Shown here piece by piece: positions 18,694 to 27,470 of a stretch of DNA of 64,000 bases. This DNA is from Psychrobacter fulvigenes (GTDB lineage: Bacteria; Pseudomonadota; Gammaproteobacteria; Pseudomonadales; Moraxellaceae), in the NCBI RefSeq assembly GCF_904846155.1, contig NZ_CAJGZP010000001.1, positions 310,001-374,000 on the forward strand, in the 5' to 3' direction. Position 1 is the stretch's first letter, and each line of letters begins with the position of its first letter. Both the position numbers and the translations under genes were made by a program. Below the pieces are notes generated by a model. The model had not been told where the DNA came from. It worked only from the letters and a program-made list of their open reading frames with translations, and did not search any database.

Positions 18694-19188
18694 TTATAAT
18701 TCTACCGAAAAGGTCTCGCCCATATCTTCAGCAGTTTTTCCTTCTTGCAATGCTGCTGCGGCCATCTTGAACATATTTACCGTAGAGCTACCACTAATCC
18801 AACACTCCGCGCCTTTTGGTACGACTTTGATCAGTTGAACGTTTGGATCTTCTTTGCCTTCAGCAAAAAACGCATTGTAAACAGGAGACCACAGCTCCTC
18901 TAATTTGTTTTTGTCATCTGGTAGTTCCGCATCACCAGTAATTGAAACAAAATCTTTGTCATCTTGACTGGCGTAAGTTAGACCAACGTTTGAGTTGTCT
19001 TGAAGGTCTTTTACTACGTCTGAAGTTTTGTCACCAATGAACCAGATTTCACGACCGCCAATACTGGTTTCATTAGTGGTCATTGGCCAAGCATGCAAGT
19101 CACCTTTTTTATTGACCGTACTCATCATCGCAAATTTGACATCTGTGATGATTTCTTGGATTTTGTCGATATGATCTTGTTTACTCAT
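18694..19188 (-). CDS. Pyridoxamine-phosphate-oxidase-like protein
   Basis: This 164 aa split-barrel flavin-binding-type protein belongs to the general stress protein 26 group. It starts with a helix (HIDKIQEIITDVKFAMMSTV), then the strands GDLHAWPMTTNE, GREIWFIGDKTSDVVKDL and NVGLTYASQDDKDFVSITGD, and the C-terminal ECWISGSSTVNMFKMAAAAL. Members bind FMN or FAD, but the true PNP oxidase residues are not evident. It is probably stress-related, by family only. AGGAAA precedes the start. Monocistronic. Confidence 0.8.
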   Translation of the reverse strand: MSKQDHIDKIQEIITDVKFAMMSTVNKKGDLHAWPMTTNETSIGGREIWFIGDKTSDVVKDLQDNSNVGLTYASQDDKDFVSITGDAELPDDKNKLEELWSPVYNAFFAEGKEDPNVQLIKVVPKGAECWISGSSTVNMFKMAAAALQEGKTAEDMGETFSVEL

Positions 19189-19666
19189 AGTGATTTCCTT
19201 TTCTTTATAGTGATTGGATTTATGATAACCAGTCTTCTTTATTTAAACGAGCAGGATTTAAACTCGCAAGTTGTATTTATTGAGCTCTTAAATAGTAGCT
19301 AATTATGTGCGGTTAACTATGATTAGAATAACGAGAGATAGTCGTCGAATTATATAGGTTGCCAGTAATGCGATGTGAGGGTTTGTAAGGAATACAAGGA
19401 TTGGGTAAAAATTGTGACGCCATACGGCAATCCTTTCTGTTTTGAAAAAGCCTTGTGTGAGTCTCTAAAATTAAACGGCAGGTCCGAAAAGGAACTTAGA
19501 AGAGTTGTTTTTTAATGGCAACTTCCTAACGCTTTGCCAGCGCGATAACTGAACACTTTAGCAATTTATTTGGTTTTGACCTGCTTATTATGGGGCTTCT
19601 TGTTATAATACGCGGACCATTTACTTTGCATGGCAGAGATGCCTTGATCTTACGGATTATGCCTTT
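19189..19666. other. 478 bp spacer upstream of purL
   Basis: No coding region seen. The purL proximal part holds an extended -10 promoter at 19601-19609; the rest is AT-rich with no repeat that I could match elsewhere. Confidence 0.45.
19601..19609 (+). promoter_or_regulatory. Extended -10 promoter of purL
   Basis: TGTTATAAT combines the TG extension with a perfect TATAAT. A TTGACC lies upstream, but 22 bp away, which is too far for a standard -35. The predicted start is about 50 nt before the purL start codon. Confidence 0.5.
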
Positions 19667-22600
19667 ATGATGACCATCGCCGGACAACCGTTTCTTACCG
19701 ATTTTCAGACGCAGCAACTCATCAGTCAGTTTCAGCAAAAAACCGAGCTAAATGTCAGCCACATCCATACTCAGCAAGTTTATGTGCTATCACGAGAACT
19801 AAAAGGTGATGAGCATAAAAAAGCGCTGGACTTATTTGGTATTAAAGAAGATACCCAGCTTGCCGCCCCGCAAGATAACCAATTACAAGTGATCGTGAGC
19901 CCGCGTTTTGGTACGATTTCGCCGTGGGCAAGTAAAGCGACCGATATTTTTAATAACTGTGACATTAAGATTAACCGTGTCGAGCGCGTCATTGTTTATA
20001 CCCTAACTGTTGATGAAAAAGCAGACGGCAAAGTAGGTGCTACGCTACCTAAAGCCGCTGAGCAATTATTGTTTGATCGCATGACCCAAAGCTTGGTTTA
20101 TGACTTAAACGATGTGAATAAATTGTTCGATGACGAGCAACCAGCGTCGCTTAATCATATCGATGTGATTGGACAAGGTCAGTCAGCGTTAGAAGCAGCC
20201 AACACAGAGTTTGGTTTTGCGCTATCTGTTGAGGATATTGACTACCTAATGAATGCGTACGTCAATGAGCTAAAGCGTAATCCAACCGACGTTGAGCTAA
20301 TGATGTTTGCCCAAGCAAACTCAGAGCATTGCCGTCACAAGATTTTCAACGCTGAATGGACAGTTGATGGCGCAGTACAGCCAAAATCACTGTTCCAAAT
20401 GATTAAGAATACTTATAAGGCCAACCCACAAGGTATCTTGTCGGCTTATAAAGACAACGCTGCGGTAATGGCTGGGGCAGAGGGGATGCGTTTTTACTCG
20501 ATTCCTACCGACGCTCAAGATGCTAATTCTGCCCATCCCTACGATTTTCATCAAGAAGAAATCGATATCTTAATGAAAGTCGAAACCCATAACCATCCAA
20601 CCGCGATTGCCCCTTATGCCGGTGCAGCGACAGGTGCGGGTGGTGAAATTCGTGATGAAGGTGCAACCGGTCGTGGCGGTAAGCCCAAAGCAGGTCTGAC
20701 GGGTTTCCATGTGTCACATTTACATATCCCAGAGCTGAGCGAAAAGTGGGAGCAGTCCGGTCAGGTCAGTACGCAGGACTATGGTACGCCGGATCGTATG
20801 GCAACCAGTCTTGAGATTATGACCGAGGCGCCATTGGGCTCAGCTAACTTCTCTAACGAGTTTGGTCGTCCAAACCTATGCGGTTACTTCCGTAGTTTCC
20901 AGTTGGACACTTCAGCGGCAAAAGATGGCAGCCAAATGCGCGGCTATCATAAGCCTATCATGCTGGCAGGCGGTTACGGCAATATCAAACGCAACTTGAT
21001 TGAGAAAAACGCCATTCAGCAAGGTGACCTGCTTATCGTCCTTGGTGGCCCTGCGATGCAAATTGGCCTTGGTGGCGGTGCAGCGTCTTCTGTCGATAGT
21101 GGCTCACTCGATGAAGGCTTAGACTTTGCTTCTGTACAGCGTGATAACGCTGAGATGGAGCGTCGCTGTCAAGAAGTCCTTGATCGCTGTTGGGCCCTCG
21201 CTGGTAATGGAAAGTCTGGTAACGATATTGACGCAAGCAACAACAGTAAAGATGGCAACCCAATCGTTTCATTACATGACGTCGGAGCAGGCGGTCTATC
21301 GAATGCCATGCCAGAACTGGTCAATGATCATGAAATGGGCGCGGTGTTAAATCTACGTAAAATCCCGTCGTTAGAAGCAGGCATGTCGCCAATGGCGATT
21401 TGGTCAAACGAAGCGCAAGAGCGTTATGTGCTGGCGATTCGCCCTGAAAGCAAAGAGCAGTTCGATGCGATCTGTGCGCGTGAACGCTGTCCGTATGCGA
21501 TCTTAGGCGAAGCAACTGAAATCCGTCAGCTTGTCGTTAATGATGAGCTGCTGCCTGAGCAGCCAGTCGATATGCCGATGCAAGTGTTGCTCGGTGGTAC
21601 GCCGCAAATGCAGCGTAGCTTTAGCCGTCAAGAGGCTACTTTGCCAGCGCTAGAACTTAGTGAAGTCAATCTAGCCGAATCAATCAAAGATGTATTACGT
21701 CATCCAACCGTCGCTAGCAAATCGTTCCTGATTAGCATCGGTGACCGTTCTATCACTGGTATGGTCGTGCGTGATCAGTATGTTGGTCGCTATCAAGTTC
21801 CTGTAGCAGATTGCGCGGTTACGGCATCAGGCTTGATAGCTCTCGATGGTCAGCCAATGAGCGGTGAAGCGATGAGTGTTGGTGAACGTACGCCTGTCGC
21901 GCTTATCAATCCAAAAGCCTCTGCACGATTAGCCGTTGGTGAAGCGATTACCAATATCGCGGGCGCGCGTATCACTCAGCTATCTGATATCACGATGTCA
22001 GCGAACTGGATGGCAGCTTGTGGCGAAGACGTAGAAGATGCGGCATTATTTGACGCCGTCCATACTGTCGGCGAAGAGCTATGCCCAGCACTCGGTATCG
22101 CTATTCCAGTTGGTAAAGATTCGCTATCCATGCGTGCCAACTGGAGTGACGAAGACGCTGATAATCAAAACCAAGACAAATCAGTCGTTTCACCAATGAG
22201 CCTCGTCATTACGGCCTTTGCACCAGTCGTTGATGTGGCAAAAACCCTAACGCCTGAGCTAATCAATGGCGATAGCGCCTTCTACCGTATTGATTTATCA
22301 AAAGGTCAATTCCGTCTAGGCGGCTCAATCCTTGCGCAAACGCTTAGCCAACTAGGCAATGACTGCCCAGATTTAGCGCAGCCAAGCGACTTGATCGACT
22401 TCTTTAACTTTGTCCAAGCGGGTAACGAGCAAGGCGTCATCAGCGCCTATCACGATATCGGTGATGGCGGGCTGCTAGCGACTATCGCTGAGATGCAATT
22501 CACCAGCCGCCAAGGAATCAAGCTGTCATTGACTGATGATAATCTGCTCGGTCAACTGTTCAGTGAAGAGCTGGGTGCAGTTATTCAAGTACTACCAGAA

Positions 22601-23695
22601 AATGTTGCCGCGTTAATGCAACTGGCAGAAGAATTCAACGTCAGCGATATGCTGAGTCTCGTTGGTCAAAGCTCAGAAGAAGACAGCTTAATCATCCAAA
22701 CGCCAACGCTCATGGGTGACGATACTCTACGCTTTAGCCGTAGCGAGCTGCAACAAGAGTGGAGTCAGGTTAGCTATCAAATTGCTCGCCGCCGTGACAA
22801 CCCAGCTTGCGTACAGCAAGAATATGACTTGATTGCCGATACAAACCACAAAGGTCTAATCGCTGCACCAAACTTTGACCTCAATCAAAAGGTTGAAGAA
22901 CCGTACTTAAATAGCCGTGAAACTAAGCCAAGAGTCGCCATTTTGCGTGAGCAAGGCGTCAACGGTCAGTCAGAAATGGCAGCAGGCTTTACGCAAGCTG
23001 GCTTTGAAGCGGTCGACGTGCACATGAGCGATTTGCTTGAAGGTCGTATCAATCTACGTGACTTTGACGGTCTAGTTGCTTGTGGTGGCTTTAGTTACGG
23101 TGATGTACTCGGCGCAGGCTCGGGCTGGGCAAACTCTATCTTGTTCCATGACGAATTACGCATGCAGTTTGTGCGCTTCTTTGCCCGTCCGGATACCTTC
23201 TCACTTGGTGTCTGTAACGGTTGTCAGATGATGGCGCAATTGAAAGACCTCATCCCAGGCGCGGAAAACTTCCCAAGATTTATTGCCAACCAGTCAGCTC
23301 GTTTTGAAGCGCGTACGGTCAACGTCAAAGTCGAGCGTACCAAGTCCATCCTATTCAAAGGTATGCAAGATAGCATCTTACCAATCGCTGTGGCGCACGG
23401 TGAAGGCTATGCCACGCTGGACAACACCGAGATCGACGGTATGGCAAAACATGGTCAGCTGGCCATGCGTTATGTCGATAGCCAAGGTCATCCAACTGAG
23501 ACTTATCCGCTCAATCCAAACGGTTCGCTCGGCGGTGTCACGGGTCTGTGTAGCACCGACGGTCGCGTCACTATCATGATGCCGCACCCTGAGCGTACGC
23601 TACGTGCCTACAATCACAGCTGGAAACCAGAAGAGTGGAACGAGGACGGCGCGTGGATGCGTATGTTCCGTAATGCGCGGGCTTGGTTGCGTTAG
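19667..23695 (+). CDS. purL: Phosphoribosylformylglycinamidine synthase
   Basis: This large single-chain FGAM synthase (1342 aa, the proteobacterial long form) catalyses step four of purine synthesis, from FGAR, ATP and glutamine. The N-terminal PurS-like domain covers about residues 1-150. The first synthetase half includes MKVETHNHPTAIAPYAGAAT (about 302-321), then GGGAASSV and HDVGAGGLSNAMPE. The second half contains GKDSLSMR and HDIGDGGLLATIAEMQF. The glutaminase domain occupies the last ~275 residues, with the nucleophile in GVCNGCQMM and the His/Glu in PHPERTLRA. All catalytic parts are present. It is monocistronic with a strong terminator. Confidence 0.97.
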   Translation: MMTIAGQPFLTDFQTQQLISQFQQKTELNVSHIHTQQVYVLSRELKGDEHKKALDLFGIKEDTQLAAPQDNQLQVIVSPRFGTISPWASKATDIFNNCDIKINRVERVIVYTLTVDEKADGKVGATLPKAAEQLLFDRMTQSLVYDLNDVNKLFDDEQPASLNHIDVIGQGQSALEAANTEFGFALSVEDIDYLMNAYVNELKRNPTDVELMMFAQANSEHCRHKIFNAEWTVDGAVQPKSLFQMIKNTYKANPQGILSAYKDNAAVMAGAEGMRFYSIPTDAQDANSAHPYDFHQEEIDILMKVETHNHPTAIAPYAGAATGAGGEIRDEGATGRGGKPKAGLTGFHVSHLHIPELSEKWEQSGQVSTQDYGTPDRMATSLEIMTEAPLGSANFSNEFGRPNLCGYFRSFQLDTSAAKDGSQMRGYHKPIMLAGGYGNIKRNLIEKNAIQQGDLLIVLGGPAMQIGLGGGAASSVDSGSLDEGLDFASVQRDNAEMERRCQEVLDRCWALAGNGKSGNDIDASNNSKDGNPIVSLHDVGAGGLSNAMPELVNDHEMGAVLNLRKIPSLEAGMSPMAIWSNEAQERYVLAIRPESKEQFDAICARERCPYAILGEATEIRQLVVNDELLPEQPVDMPMQVLLGGTPQMQRSFSRQEATLPALELSEVNLAESIKDVLRHPTVASKSFLISIGDRSITGMVVRDQYVGRYQVPVADCAVTASGLIALDGQPMSGEAMSVGERTPVALINPKASARLAVGEAITNIAGARITQLSDITMSANWMAACGEDVEDAALFDAVHTVGEELCPALGIAIPVGKDSLSMRANWSDEDADNQNQDKSVVSPMSLVITAFAPVVDVAKTLTPELINGDSAFYRIDLSKGQFRLGGSILAQTLSQLGNDCPDLAQPSDLIDFFNFVQAGNEQGVISAYHDIGDGGLLATIAEMQFTSRQGIKLSLTDDNLLGQLFSEELGAVIQVLPENVAALMQLAEEFNVSDMLSLVGQSSEEDSLIIQTPTLMGDDTLRFSRSELQQEWSQVSYQIARRRDNPACVQQEYDLIADTNHKGLIAAPNFDLNQKVEEPYLNSRETKPRVAILREQGVNGQSEMAAGFTQAGFEAVDVHMSDLLEGRINLRDFDGLVACGGFSYGDVLGAGSGWANSILFHDELRMQFVRFFARPDTFSLGVCNGCQMMAQLKDLIPGAENFPRFIANQSARFEARTVNVKVERTKSILFKGMQDSILPIAVAHGEGYATLDNTEIDGMAKHGQLAMRYVDSQGHPTETYPLNPNGSLGGVTGLCSTDGRVTIMMPHPERTLRAYNHSWKPEEWNEDGAWMRMFRNARAWLR

Positions 23696-23731
23696 TCACA
23701 AACCTTTAGAAATTGCTTATAGTTTAGATAT

Positions 23732-23762
23732 AAAAAAAGGTGGGCTTAGGCTCACCTTTTTT
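23732..23762 (+). terminator. Rho-independent terminator after purL
   Basis: AAAAAAAGGTG and CACCTTTTTT bracket a GGCTTAGGCT centre, giving a stable hairpin with A- and T-runs. Confidence 0.8.
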
Positions 23763-23794
23763 ATGTTTGGGATTTGAGTGTTTTCAGAAATAGG

Positions 23795-23890
23795 GGAGCT
23801 AATCCCTGAGAAGCGTTAAAAAATTGCATTGCAATTTTAGCTTCGCAAGTGAAAATTCCTCAAAGGGAATTTTCTGTTTCGCTACTATCT
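23795..23890. repeat. Composite palindromic repeat, copy 3
   Basis: The copy begins with GGAGCTAATCCCTG (related to 4780-4798). It continues with a 19 bp palindrome around AAAATTGCA/TGCAATTTT and an inverted repeat GAAAATTCC/GGGAATTTTC. The two hairpins and the spacer between them align with the complement of 1025-1083. Confidence 0.6.
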
Positions 23891-23909
23891 GCCAGTCTGG
23901 GAGAGGCGC

Positions 23910-23968
23910 TAGCTAAGGTTTGGGTCGTCGCTTGCTCCGCGTCGACACCCCAAAACCTAGCCACCGCA
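23910..23968. repeat. Large imperfect hairpin
   Basis: CTAAGGTTTGGGTCGTCGC pairs imperfectly with GCGTCGACACCCCAAAACCTAG across a CTTGCTCC loop. It lies at the purL-side edge of the AT-rich AAA/DUF4435 island. No T-run follows, so it reads as a repeat relic and not a terminator. Confidence 0.5.
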
Positions 23969-24065
23969 ACTCGCCCAAACCAGTAGGGCACTGTTCCAGT
24001 TGGAGGTGAGTGGCGCCTTCTTATCGATATTATGATCTAAATTCACCAATAAGAATTAACTGAAG

Positions 24066-25037
24066 TCAGGGTTTAAGAGCTTCAATTTTTGCAAATATTT
24101 TTTGATGAATTTCATCTTCATCGCAAATAGGATATCTACGTAGATATGTCTTGATTTGAGACTCTTCTGCGAGAGTTTTCTTTACCTGAGACTTTCGTTC
24201 ACTAATTTGATCGCCTTGAAATTTTCTTTTGATAATATCTAATTCTAAATGAGACAATATAGCAGTCAATTGGTTTACTATATTAATAACTAGTTCTTCT
24301 AGCTTGTGCCCGTTTATAAATCTGTAAGCATTATCCTGATTAACGCCTAATTGAAGTAGATGATTTCGAGCATTCAATTCTTCTGATAATGAAAGTGTAT
24401 AATGCTGGAAATAATTTTGGAATTTATGTGAAATACTATCTAAAACAGTCATATCAATGATTGGCTTATTCTGATCATTAACCGTTATGATTCTTTTATC
24501 TGTTATATGAAAGCATTGATGAAATTCATCATGATTTAAGTTCTCTTTATTGATGTTTTTTAGATGAATAAATTTTATGAGTCCATCAAACACTAATGCT
24601 GAAAATCTTTTAATAAACAGATCTACGTTAATGTCGTGAGTGATAGTAAATTTAATATCTGATATAAATTGCTGAAGACTATTTTTTTCTATGAGTACAC
24701 TCTCACGGTTATATGCAAATGTATGTAAAAGGTAGGGATTAGAGTAGAACTCATTTCCGTACCCAATATTTGGGCACAGATAGTCGAAATCACTATCTAC
24801 AGCAATTAGAGCCTCAAGCTTTGCGTCTGAATAATGTGGCGCTAAATTGCATTTTCCGCGTTTACTCCAAGGAACAATACGATATTTATCTGGAAGACTT
24901 TTCGTAATAAATTTTTCCCAAAACCAAGTATCGCTACTGTCCTCAATATATAGATTGTATTTCTCAAAACCAGAGTGAATTTTATTGTATGCTTTAATAA
25001 AATTAGGATTAAAAGGATACTGTATAAAGGTTAACAT
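24066..25037 (-). CDS. DUF4435 (Toprim-like) protein
   Basis: This 323 aa protein has the DUF4435 layout: a strand and acidic residue in YNLYIEDSSDTWFWEKF (E32), a KRGKCNL glycine-type loop (about 59-65), and the DxD motif LIAVDSDFDYL (D81, D83, D85), as in OLD/Toprim nucleases. A Lys/Glu-rich helical C-terminus follows. The start ATG overlaps the stop of the AAA ATPase gene by one base (TAATG), so the two are translationally coupled. DUF4435 proteins paired with an AAA ATPase include the effector AriB of PARIS anti-phage systems, where it is a Toprim nuclease. The match to that group is inference. Confidence 0.75.
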   Translation of the reverse strand: MLTFIQYPFNPNFIKAYNKIHSGFEKYNLYIEDSSDTWFWEKFITKSLPDKYRIVPWSKRGKCNLAPHYSDAKLEALIAVDSDFDYLCPNIGYGNEFYSNPYLLHTFAYNRESVLIEKNSLQQFISDIKFTITHDINVDLFIKRFSALVFDGLIKFIHLKNINKENLNHDEFHQCFHITDKRIITVNDQNKPIIDMTVLDSISHKFQNYFQHYTLSLSEELNARNHLLQLGVNQDNAYRFINGHKLEELVINIVNQLTAILSHLELDIIKRKFQGDQISERKSQVKKTLAEESQIKTYLRRYPICDEDEIHQKIFAKIEALKP

Positions 25038-26062
25038 TAATCAACCTCATAAGAATCAATATTATCAAAAACAATATCTTTAATATCTGTAAGACAGTCA
25101 AACCAACCATTCATTAGTATTGCTGGGCTATGAGTAACAATTATGATTTGGCTGGAACTGTTTACTTTATTAATTTCATCTAACAGTTTTTCTTGCCATG
25201 ATAGATGAAGTGAAATTTCAGGTTCATCCATCAGAATTAAAGAGTTATTGATACTTGCATTAATTACTTTTAAAAATATAAATACAACTTGTCTTTTCCC
25301 AGAAGATAGCTCTTTAAAACTTAATTCTTTACCATTAAGTAACAAAACCTTCAAATTGTTATTGATAATAACAATTTCCTTATCAGTCTCATTAAAAAGA
25401 TTGTTTAAAGAGTTTGTAAGCTTTTCTTTCAGATTTTTTTCTGGATACTTTGAGCTATTATCAAGCAATCTTTTGATCTCATTGCTAATCTCGAGATCAA
25501 GGAACGTTGTAGGGTTTCCACTACTTGTAGTTACATTGTTTACAGAATTGGCATTCATATTTATTGTTGAAATAAACTCAGTTTCCATAGGTTCAACATT
25601 GATACCAAATTTATAACTCGACAACCCTTCTTGATTTATTCTATTTTTATCTTGGATACTAGATTTTTTCTTGAAATCTAAGATGACATTTTTTTTAATG
25701 TTTTTGATTATTTCTGTATTAAATTTTTCAGCCTCTTTGAAGTGGGTCAGAGAGCTTTCAATTGCATTCATAAAATCGTCTGAAGTAGATAATTCTTTTA
25801 TAATCACTTCAAGAAGATCAGGTGGGATAGCCTCTTTTAAAGCATGATATTTGTCATTATTTTTCATCTCGAGCATTACGTCATCACAAAGATTTAGATA
25901 TTTAGAGCTTTCTTGAGTAATAGCTGAATTTATAAGGTGAAGGATAGTAGATTTGCCAAGGCCATTTTTTCCAACTAGAACATTGACTCTATTGAGTTTC
26001 CAGTTGATGTCTTTCTCATCAAATAAATTTCTGATTTTTATGCTTTTTATATAATGATTCAT
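25037..26062 (-). CDS. AAA ATPase of defence-type pair
   Basis: The protein is 341 aa from the chosen start at 26062 (MNHYIKSIKIRNLF); an earlier in-frame start at 26104 would add 14 residues with no family support. It is an ABC/SMC-like ATPase: Walker A GKNGLGKST near residue 31, signature ELSSGKRQVV, Walker B SLILMDEPEISLHL, and the switch histidine in IIIVTHSPAIL. The coding DNA is clearly AT-rich against purL upstream. It is the first gene of a coupled two-gene unit with a DUF4435 protein, the arrangement of PARIS (AriA-AriB) and related OLD-like immunity modules. It is shorter than the AriA proteins I recall, so it may be a distinct subtype. Confidence 0.75.
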   Translation of the reverse strand: MNHYIKSIKIRNLFDEKDINWKLNRVNVLVGKNGLGKSTILHLINSAITQESSKYLNLCDDVMLEMKNNDKYHALKEAIPPDLLEVIIKELSTSDDFMNAIESSLTHFKEAEKFNTEIIKNIKKNVILDFKKKSSIQDKNRINQEGLSSYKFGINVEPMETEFISTINMNANSVNNVTTSSGNPTTFLDLEISNEIKRLLDNSSKYPEKNLKEKLTNSLNNLFNETDKEIVIINNNLKVLLLNGKELSFKELSSGKRQVVFIFLKVINASINNSLILMDEPEISLHLSWQEKLLDEINKVNSSSQIIIVTHSPAILMNGWFDCLTDIKDIVFDNIDSYEVD

Positions 26063-26417
26063 AAATTTTCTTAAGGTCAAATTATTATGTGTATTTAAAA
26101 CCAAACTAAGGGATTTTAAATATAGTGGCTATTTAAATTTTTTAAATAGCAATAAATGTTAGCTCAATAAATACTATCGAATTGATAGAAAGTTTAGCGA
26201 ATGTTATATTGTGGTTCTTGCTAAGGCACCAATTCATTGATGTACAGTAACAGGTTTTTAAGGTTTAGTGAAGACTCATATACTACTAGGTCTATTACAT
26301 ACTTGTATGTATACTTATAGCGTTTAAATCTTGTAGATTCTAAGCAAAATATAATGATTGAAATCGTTGTGAATATTATATAAAAACAAAGTAGACTAGA
26401 AGCTCATAATTCTCCAG
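26063..26417. other. AT-rich spacer upstream of AAA gene
   Basis: About 355 bp, very AT-rich. It contains the palindrome at 26128-26150 and direct TATGTATACTTAT-like strings near 26305-26320. No coding region is supported. It probably holds the promoter of the ATPase operon. Confidence 0.45.
26128..26150. promoter_or_regulatory. Operator-like palindrome before AAA gene
   Basis: GCTATTTAAA and TTTAAATAGC form a perfect 10 bp inverted repeat with a 3 nt centre, 66 bp before the ATPase start codon. This is a position suited to an operator or promoter-proximal hairpin. No binding protein is known for it. Confidence 0.4.
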
Positions 26418-26603
26418 CTAATCACTATCCAAACCCTTCCGTGCCTCAGCAATCAACTCCTTAACCCTAGCACTCTCCCTCAACACACAAGCCTCATATT
26501 CAGAGAGGGGCTCAACTTCCTGCTTCTTTTCTTGTTCTTGTTTGGCTTTTTCTTCTAGATATTTCTGAAGCTCATCTTGTTCGTCATGTTGTGAGTCACT
26601 CAT
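26418..26603 (-). CDS. Small hypothetical protein
   Basis: This 61 aa, highly charged protein (MSDSQHDEQDELQKYLEEKAK, then Gln/Glu/Lys-rich, then YEACVLRESARVKELIAEAR) is predicted to be nearly all helical, with a possible coiled coil. A good ribosome site (AAGGAG on the minus strand) precedes the start. It lies 19 bp downstream of the glutamine amidotransferase gene on the same strand, so probably co-transcribed. I do not recognise the family. Confidence 0.55.
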   Translation of the reverse strand: MSDSQHDEQDELQKYLEEKAKQEQEKKQEVEPLSEYEACVLRESARVKELIAEARKGLDSD

Positions 26604-26622
26604 GGTTTATTCTCCTTACTAT

Positions 26623-27366
26623 TTATTTTTCAGCTATCCGATTTAGCATAGCGGATAGTCTTGCGTTATTTTCTTCGATGTATTTATCACCCAGTGCGAT
26701 TATCTCAGCGGGTGATTGCACGGTTTTGGGATATTCTTTCAGTCCACTTTGAATGGAGTTATTACCATTTACTACCATCTTGGCAAGACTCTCTTTGGTC
26801 ACTTCAAAGTGACATTGCCACGCCAGTAACCAAGTGCCCAGCTCTTTATGCAGTGGGGTCTGATAGACAAAGCCTTGATTCGCCCAAGCATCCGTCGATG
26901 CAATAATGCTAGCACCTTTTGGACAGTCAAAACCATCACCATGAAAGTGAAAAACGGCAAAATCTTGCTTGGGCAAATCTTGTAATAGAGGATGCGCCTG
27001 ACCTGCTGGCGTGAGTCGAATCGGCAACCAACCGATTTCTTTTACCCCAGACGGCTGCACGCTAGCACCCAAACAATGGGCGATAAGCTGCGCCCCTAAG
27101 CAAATACCGATGACCGTTTTGCCTGCATCAACACTTTGTTTAATCAAGCGTTTTTCCGCGATGAGCCAAGGATGCTTTTCTTCATCATGGACACTCATCG
27201 GTCCACCCATCACGATGAGCCAATCAAAGCTATCTAGCGCTGGCAGGGCATCATCATCGTAAGAACGACTGAGGTTAAGAGTATGATTGTGACTGTTTGC
27301 CCACTGCTTGATGAAGTTAAAGTCTTCATAATCGGTGTGGAATAGAGCATGGATGCGTAGTGTCAT
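26623..27366 (-). CDS. Class I glutamine amidotransferase protein
   Basis: The chosen start (MTLRIHALFH, 27366) has GAGG six bases upstream; an earlier start at 27402 would add 12 residues. The 247 aa protein has the class I GATase triad context: the nucleophile Cys in GICLGAQLIAHCLGA, WQCHFEVT for the His, and Glu two residues further on as in GuaA-like stand-alone enzymes. Its N-terminal WLIVMGGPMSVHDEEKHPWL is typical of this group. Possible roles include GMP-synthase-like or gamma-glutamyl hydrolysis; none can be fixed. Confidence 0.8.
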   Translation of the reverse strand: MTLRIHALFHTDYEDFNFIKQWANSHNHTLNLSRSYDDDALPALDSFDWLIVMGGPMSVHDEEKHPWLIAEKRLIKQSVDAGKTVIGICLGAQLIAHCLGASVQPSGVKEIGWLPIRLTPAGQAHPLLQDLPKQDFAVFHFHGDGFDCPKGASIIASTDAWANQGFVYQTPLHKELGTWLLAWQCHFEVTKESLAKMVVNGNNSIQSGLKEYPKTVQSPAEIIALGDKYIEENNARLSAMLNRIAEK

Positions 27367-27470
27367 AAGATACCTCATTAGCAAATACTGATTAACAAGC
27401 ATTGATTAACAAGTTTGATTAGCAAATATCAGTTAAAGAACACCGTTTTGCCAAGGCTTTAAATTCAATC

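Noticed and set aside
19575..19609. TTGACC with TATAAT as a standard purL promoter
   Set aside because: The spacer is 22 bp, too long; only the extended -10 part is kept as a promoter.
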